Assembly: GCA_016081115.2 (NCBI GenBank)
Contig: JABTTQ020001742.1
Coordinates: forward strand, 682,001 to 746,000
Source: Rehmannia glutinosa
Taxonomy: Eukaryota; Streptophyta; Magnoliopsida; Lamiales; Orobanchaceae
Direction: 5' to 3'
DNA: 64,000 nt
A program made the position numbers and the translations under genes. Positions 58,735 to 64,000 of this stretch are shown here, piece after piece. The notes under the pieces are model-generated. The model was not told the origin of the DNA and did not search any database. It was given only the letters and a program-made list of their open reading frames with translations. Each line of letters starts with the position of its first letter. Position 1 is the stretch's first letter.

Positions 58735-58832
58735 TTTTCTCTCATTCCTTTTACATTCCAGTCACCAAAAAGGGTAATTCTTGTTGTAGAGCAAATAGAT
58801 CCAGACATCCACAAATTTTATTGCATATAATA

Positions 58833-59499
58833 TAGGGGTGGCTACGGTTCTGGAAGCGACGGTTCTGGTTCCTCATTTTAGAGAAACCAAAACCGAAACC
58901 TTTGCCTGTTCCAAAATTGGAACCGACGGTTTCGATCCAGTTTGGAACTCGGTTCCTCCACTGTTCCGGTTCGATTTTAACCAAAACCGTTTGTTTATCT
59001 TTTGATAATTTTTTGATTTCTTAAAATAGTTTACCAATTTCAGTTACAAAAAAAGGTAAAATAAAGAAAAAGACTTGGACTTAATATTCAATAAAGTTTT
59101 AAACTTAATATTAATAATAATATTAAATTATCTATATATACTATAGAAGAATCAAAGTTTACATAGTTCACTTATAATATTTGGTCTAAAACGTGTCTGA
59201 TGTAGTTACGAAAATAAAACATCATAATAAACATTTAACATTTCTTCTAGCATGTATTTACCAAAACAAAATTGTTTGTTTTAACCTTAGAAAAAACGGT
59301 TCCATTACGGTTCCATCACGGTTCTAACCGACGGTTAAAACTGCCGGTTCCACGGTTTTTGAGACCTAAGAACCGGAACCGGCCTATACGGTTCTGGTTC
59401 GGATTTTGGAACCGTTGACTACGGTTATAGTTTAGGAACCATTGATCACGGTTCCGGTTCCAATTTAGACCCGGTTTCAGTTCCATTTGACCACCCCTA
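58833..59499. mobile_element. hAT-like MITE (ACGGTTCCGGTTCC-rich)
   Basis: Begins TAGGGGTGGCTACGG and ends CCATTTGACCACCCCTA. Flanked by ATATAATA (58825-58832) and ATACAATA (59500-59507), an 8-bp duplication with one mismatch. The inside holds repeated GGTTCC/GGAACC words. Non-coding. Confidence 0.75.
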
Positions 59500-59588
59500 A
59501 TACAATATGATTCCTAACTTTCCAAATATTGAGGAACGGCCTGAAAGATTCCTTCAATGAAGAGCCAAAAGAAATGGAAAGATGTTAG

Positions 59589-59649
59589 AATAATAAACTA
59601 TTTTTTTTGTTTTTGTTTTTACGTGGATGTTTTAAAAATAATAAACTAT
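59589..59649 (-). mobile_element. Minute A-tailed insertion 8 (35 bp)
   Basis: AATAATAAACTAT (13 bp) at 59589-59601 and 59637-59649 flanks a 35-bp insert. On the minus strand the insert begins TTTAAAACATCCACG and ends in an A-rich tail. It is the longest of the set and may preserve identifiable source sequence. Confidence 0.7.
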
Positions 59650-60660
59650 GAAGAAGTATTGATGTGATATAAGTTTTTGTTTTTTGGCGTTGACATTGGA
59701 CTTCATGTGCTTATAAGTTATAAGTTAGAATAAACAATATATTGATGTGATATATTTTGCAAATGCAATATAAAATAAACAATTAATATATTAATGTGAT
59801 ATATATGCAAAAGCAATCGAATTGTTTTTTTTTTTTTTTTTGTATTTATTTATGTTTTATCATATAAATTATTAGAGAATTATGAAAGATAGATAAGATG
59901 GCCTTGCGTCACGGAAACTTTAGTATAATACTTATAATTAACCTCAATAATATAATACTCGATTAATTAATATCACGACTTAAATAATATTTTTGGTCGA
60001 TCCCAACACGAGAGCAACATGATAAATTAATAATTCACTAAATTTATAAGATAATACATATTCGAGAGTTAATACAGGTCCCGTGCAATATATAATTTAA
60101 TAATTCCTTACTATATGATACATCTAAAATTAGCCTACGAAAACTCATATAAAATGATTCAATTATTATTTATTTCTTGTTAAATTCCACTTTACCTTGA
60201 ATCTCATCTCTGACTTTGGTTCAACTCTAACTTTTGTTAAGGTATAACATTAAGAACTTTTAGTCTTTTTTTTTTTGCATAGTTCAACAAAAAAATTATT
60301 CAATGTCATTATTATTGAGTTTCCTTTTGAGAAGAATGATTTACAATAGAATTATTATCTTTAACTTCATAATTCACTTGTCGCTCTTGATTAACTGCTT
60401 GTCAGTTAATAATTCTGCAGTTTCAACATCCCCCATTATAAACTTGAATCTCTTGATATTTTTGCTTAATGACAACAAAAATAATTCAATATTTTTCAAT
60501 CATTTAATAGGTTTTAGATGAGCATGACAATTATCCACAAGCAAAACAACCTTTCTACAATCCATATTTTCATTAATATTAGACTATTAATTTATCGATT
60601 ATTTTATATCTTGCTGAATTAATAAATTTTGACGTCTTGTGATTATTAATTTATAGAGGT
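59650..60660. other. AT-rich intergenic DNA, no gene
   Basis: A T16 run lies near 59827. Otherwise no feature; the open stretch at 60303-60521 has no recognisable domain and is taken as chance. Confidence 0.5.
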
Positions 60661-61160
60661 CAGGGACGGATCCAATTTTTTTTACTAGGGGGCACAAATT
60701 AAATACAATTATAAACTACATAAAAAATTATTAATGATGGAACACTTTGTTAATTTTTTAACCTAATTACTATATAAACTCCAAAATTTTATATAATACT
60801 ATAATGTTATATAACACTATTAACACTTTCTCTAATAATATTATACAATTATTTTTAATTTATAATGTTATAGTGTTTAAGGCACATTATTAATTTATAA
60901 ATTTAAACATTTTTATAAACTAGTGTTATTAGTGTTTTAAAACACTTTTATAAATTATAAGTTTGATAATGTTATAATTTTGGACACAATATTATCTTAA
61001 TGTTATATAATTTGTAATATTAAAATTAATATTATATAACATTATTTTAAAAATTATTAATATTATATAACTTTGTACATAAATTAGTAGTGTGATACAT
61101 ATAACTAGTATTACATAAATAATAATTAGAAAACAATTTATGGGGCATAAGCTCCCATAC
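60661..61160. repeat. Degraded repeat with CAGGGACGGATCCA start
   Basis: Starts CAGGGACGGATCCAA and ends near GGGGCATAAGCTCCC. A partial relative lies at 48426-48560. The CAGGG end suggests hAT ancestry. No target duplication found. Confidence 0.4.
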
Positions 61161-61837
61161 CAGAACATGTTGATCCATCATGATATAGGTTTAACTATAT
61201 TTTGGGTAATTTGCTTTAATATGGTAAAATTAAATTAATTTGTGAAACAATGGCAAAAGTGAAAGGGGTCACAGTTTTATTCGGTGGCGCACATGATAGA
61301 TGCGTTTACTGTTGGCGCTCCAACCATGTCCGGTAGAAAATTAATTTTTTTTATTTAAATTTCGTATGGTTGGCGCACATGAGACATGTGCCGACCTTTT
61401 TTAATTAAAAAAAAAACTTGGTGCACCTACATGGTGCACTAGCACAGAATCCGACACCACGAATTCTGAGTAGGACTGTTGGAAAAAAGCAGTCAAGAAC
61501 ATCTAGGCACACCTGCAAGGTGCGCTAGCCTTACAATATAAAAATAAAAAAACCAAAATCCTCCTCCCCCATCCATTATAAATACCCCCAAAATCACATA
61601 TGCACCCACACCTCACATACGCACACACACGGCTACTTTCTTCCTCTCACTCATCCCTACCCCCCCTCTGCCACAAACACACACACACACACACAAAAAA
61701 AACAACAAACACATACACACAGAATAACAAATACACACATTCACACGGACGGTTTCGGCGGCAGCGATAACGTTTTTCCGAAGTTTCAGGTGGCGGTAAT
61801 TTTGCAATAGTTAGGGTGACGGAAATAAACGACGACA
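61161..61837 (+). promoter_or_regulatory. 5' flank of the MULE transposase
   Basis: Contains GGTGGCGCACATG and GTGCACCTACATGGTGCAC palindromic words, TATAAATACCCCC at about 61577-61589 as a likely TATA box, and a (CA)n run (61678-61695). It presumably holds the element's promoter and one terminus, but no terminal repeat pair can be shown since the far end is outside the window. Confidence 0.45.
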
Positions 61838-61845
61838 TCTTTCAA

Positions 61846-62155
61846 GTATGTCTTAAATTAATTTTTACTTCATAATATATTGTATGTTAATTTTTGTCTG
61901 AATCTGTTTTATGTTAATTTCATCATAATATGTATTAATTGTTACTATTAAGTATGTGTTAATTTTTTGTAGACATTGTATGATATTTTATTTATGTAAA
62001 TTAATTCCTATCGTTGAAATAAATTTTAATATGGTATTATTTATCCGTATAATACTTGTTGAATTGTATAAATAATACCCATATATAATATTCATACATA
62101 GGTAATGTCAAACTTGATTTCAGTTGTCTAACTGTATTATCATTACAATATATAG
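61846..62155 (+). other. Probable 5' UTR intron of the MULE transposase
   Basis: Donor CAA|GTATGT at 61846 and acceptor ATATATAG ending at 62155, just before GCAATGTCAAAATG with the putative start codon. T-rich throughout, as plant introns are. Inferred from sequence only. Confidence 0.45.
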
Positions 62156-62166
62156 GCAATGTCAAA

Positions 62167-64000
62167 ATGATAATCATAATCGTATATTTTGGAGGGCGAT
62201 TGTGCAAATTGGGAGCGATGTGAGATATGACCAGTAACACTTTGGTCTAGAAGATTTTTTCGCAGAACGAATTTTGTGAAATTGACTGAAATATTAATTT
62301 GGATGACGGGGGTTGATGTAAGTCAATGGAAGTTGAAGGTTTCGGCTAAATATTGTTATGACAATATGTGTGGAATAGTATCTATTACAGATGATGAAGA
62401 TTTATGGTCTTTTATAGATCCATCGGTTGAGATTCAGTTTTTTGATTTGTTTGTTGAGTTAGAGCCTGTAATTCAGAATGTTGATATAAATACTTCAGTA
62501 GAACATGATTATTATCAGTTCCTTAGAGGAGGTAGGGTTCCTGACCTATCTGCATTTACACAAAGTGGACCTAGTAATGAAAATATTGATGTTGGTGGAC
62601 CTACTAATGTAAATGCTGATGTTGGTGGACCTAGTAATGAAAATCTTTGATGTAGGAGATATTTGTCGAGGAGATGAGCGTTCAAATTCGAACTTGATAA
62701 AGTGCATCGATGAGGATCGATAGTGATAACAATAAAAATGAAGCTCAACAACCCAATCGTTTGATGACAAATAATCGTAACAATTACGGTGGTAATTATG
62801 GGATTAGTTCAGAATTTCATTCTTGAATCAAGGTACTCGGATGTATGCATGACTATGTTGGTATTCCTCGTATGTACGAGTTCTATGACTTTAAGACTAG
62901 TGTGTTGTGTAAAGGAATGATTTTCTGAGATAAAAAACATGTGCAAAGTGCGGTTAAAGATTACCATGTGGGTTGGGTGAAATGAGAATTCAAGGTTGTT
63001 GAAAGCACACCAACTTTGTGGAAAGTTGTATGCAAACATAACCCTGGAACCTGTAATGTCAACTTGTCTTCCCAGTGCAACCTGGTGGTTGAGCAGTTTC
63101 AACAAAAACCTTGCGATGTGGAAGATCACAAAATATGGACCTCCTCACTGTTGTTTAATGAGTGTTGTTTATGTGGATCATGCCAATTTAGATAGAAATT
63201 TTATTACTGATGGTCGAATGAGGATGGTACAGTGTGATCCATCTTATGGTATTAAGTATGTCTAACAAAATATTAATAGACAAATATGGTTATAATATTT
63301 CATATGATAAATCATGGCAATCGCTGAAACCTGCCCGTGAAAATGTGTATGGTACTTGGGAGAGCTCCTGTCATATTTGCCAAAATATATGGAGGCGCTG
63401 CAGATATAACCCTGGTACAGTGGTTGAGTGGCAGAACGTTGAACCTAGTGAAAGTGAAGTGAATACATTGTTGTATGTATTTTGGGCTTTCAATGGTTTC
63501 GTAAATGCTTTGTCATCCAGTGATTAGTGTAGACGGAACACACCTCTACACTAAATACAAGAACGAGTTAGTTATTACTGTCACATTGGACGCAAACCAA
63601 CGAGTGTTGCCATTAGCTTACGCGATCGTGGATGAAGAGACTTTCGCATCTTGGAACTAGTTCTTGCAATTAATATACAGACATATTATTCGAGGACGAG
63701 AAGATGTGTGCCTTATTCAGATCGTCATCCTGGAATATTAAGGCCAGTTGAACGCATACCAGAATTCCAACCCCCTTATGGGTATCATTGTTATTGTCTA
63801 AGGTAATTTCCATAATCATTTCAAGAATGTGAGGTTGAAGGATTTATGTTGGCAAGTCGGGGCAGAATTAAGAGTTAAAATGTTTGAGAAGACAATGGAG
63901 GAGATTAAAATATTTATTGAACGTGCTCACGCTTACTTGGGACGCTATAGCACGGGGAGCAAGTGGACTTTATCGCATGATTAGGGGACACATTGTGAAA
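62167..64000 (+). pseudogene. MULE (MuDR-type) transposase, decayed, truncated by the window end
   Basis: Cut-and-paste transposase of a Mutator-like element. The probable start is ATG 62167 (MIIIIVYFGG, like the PB1-type N-terminus of MULE proteins), followed by stops. 62276-62650 is open (TGVDVSQWKLKVSAKY). The MuDR-type DNA-binding block appears at 62996-63265 (WKITKYGPPHCC, DHANLD). 63234-63527 reads SWQSLKPARENVYGTWESS and YNPGTVVEW, then VFWAF. DGTHLYTKYKN at about 63527-63560 holds the first catalytic Asp of the DDE domain. VDEETFASWN is followed by a TAG near 63658. Repeated PSNEN(I/L)DVGGP-like words at 62560-62645 form a short repeat. Several frameshifts and stops make it a pseudogene. 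Confidence 0.85.

Noticed and set aside
60303..60521. Hydrophobic open frame in AT-rich DNA
   Set aside because: Composition alone explains runs of Leu/Ile/Asn; no family motif or flanking gene signals.

Overview
The window is plant nuclear DNA, most likely from a eudicot. It holds one complete intron-containing housekeeping gene, one damaged receptor-kinase gene, and otherwise dense nested transposable elements. The plant assignment rests on the glucosidase II gene (closest in memory to Arabidopsis RSW3/PSL5), a G-type lectin receptor kinase resembling Arabidopsis At5g35370, plant L1 LINEs with DUF4283-like ORF1 and zf-RVT/RNase H tails, Ty1/copia elements primed by initiator tRNA-Met, an LTR primed by tRNA-Asp, and MULE, hAT, CACTA and Tourist-like DNA elements. 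The species cannot be named from this window.

Layout. 538-9264 (minus): six-exon alpha-glucosidase II gene, 924 codons by my splicing, with MITEs and a 227-bp tandem duplication in its introns. 10011-24364 (minus): an L1 LINE of about 6.1 kb with a 15-bp target duplication, split in its reverse-transcriptase domain by an 8.3-kb copia element (12827-21098, 5-bp target duplication GCTCA). 25618-26414: solo LTR with target duplication TTTTC. 26820-33991 (plus): a second member of the same copia family, in opposite orientation, with target duplication ATTTC; it keeps gag but has lost most of pol. 34184-39754 (minus): a second L1 LINE with a 16-bp target duplication.

40009 to about 42855: a foldback element with arms near 0.78 kb, interrupted by a MULE-type MITE (41658-42831, 9-bp target duplication). 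43279-45985 (minus): the receptor-kinase gene, intact except for a 31-bp insertion in the kinase domain. 46090-62000: no host genes seen; it contains hAT elements (two nested), a second MULE MITE, a Tourist-like MITE, an LTR with tRNA-Asp primer site, a CACTA terminus, microsatellites and AT-rich DNA. 62167-64000 (plus): decayed MULE transposase running off the window.

Three signals deserve most attention. (1) The copia LTRs carry, downstream of the TATA box, about six consecutive short hairpins whose stems change in a compensating way while the loop stays near GTGGT, which suggests a selected RNA structure in the retroelement leader. (2) At least seven or eight minute A-tailed insertions (about 8-35 bp, several ending CTC-A(n)) are flanked by 10-18-bp direct repeats; one of them frameshifts the receptor kinase. 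(3) The copia LTRs hold GC-rich arrays of the palindrome GACCGGTCG that vary strongly between otherwise near-identical LTR pairs.
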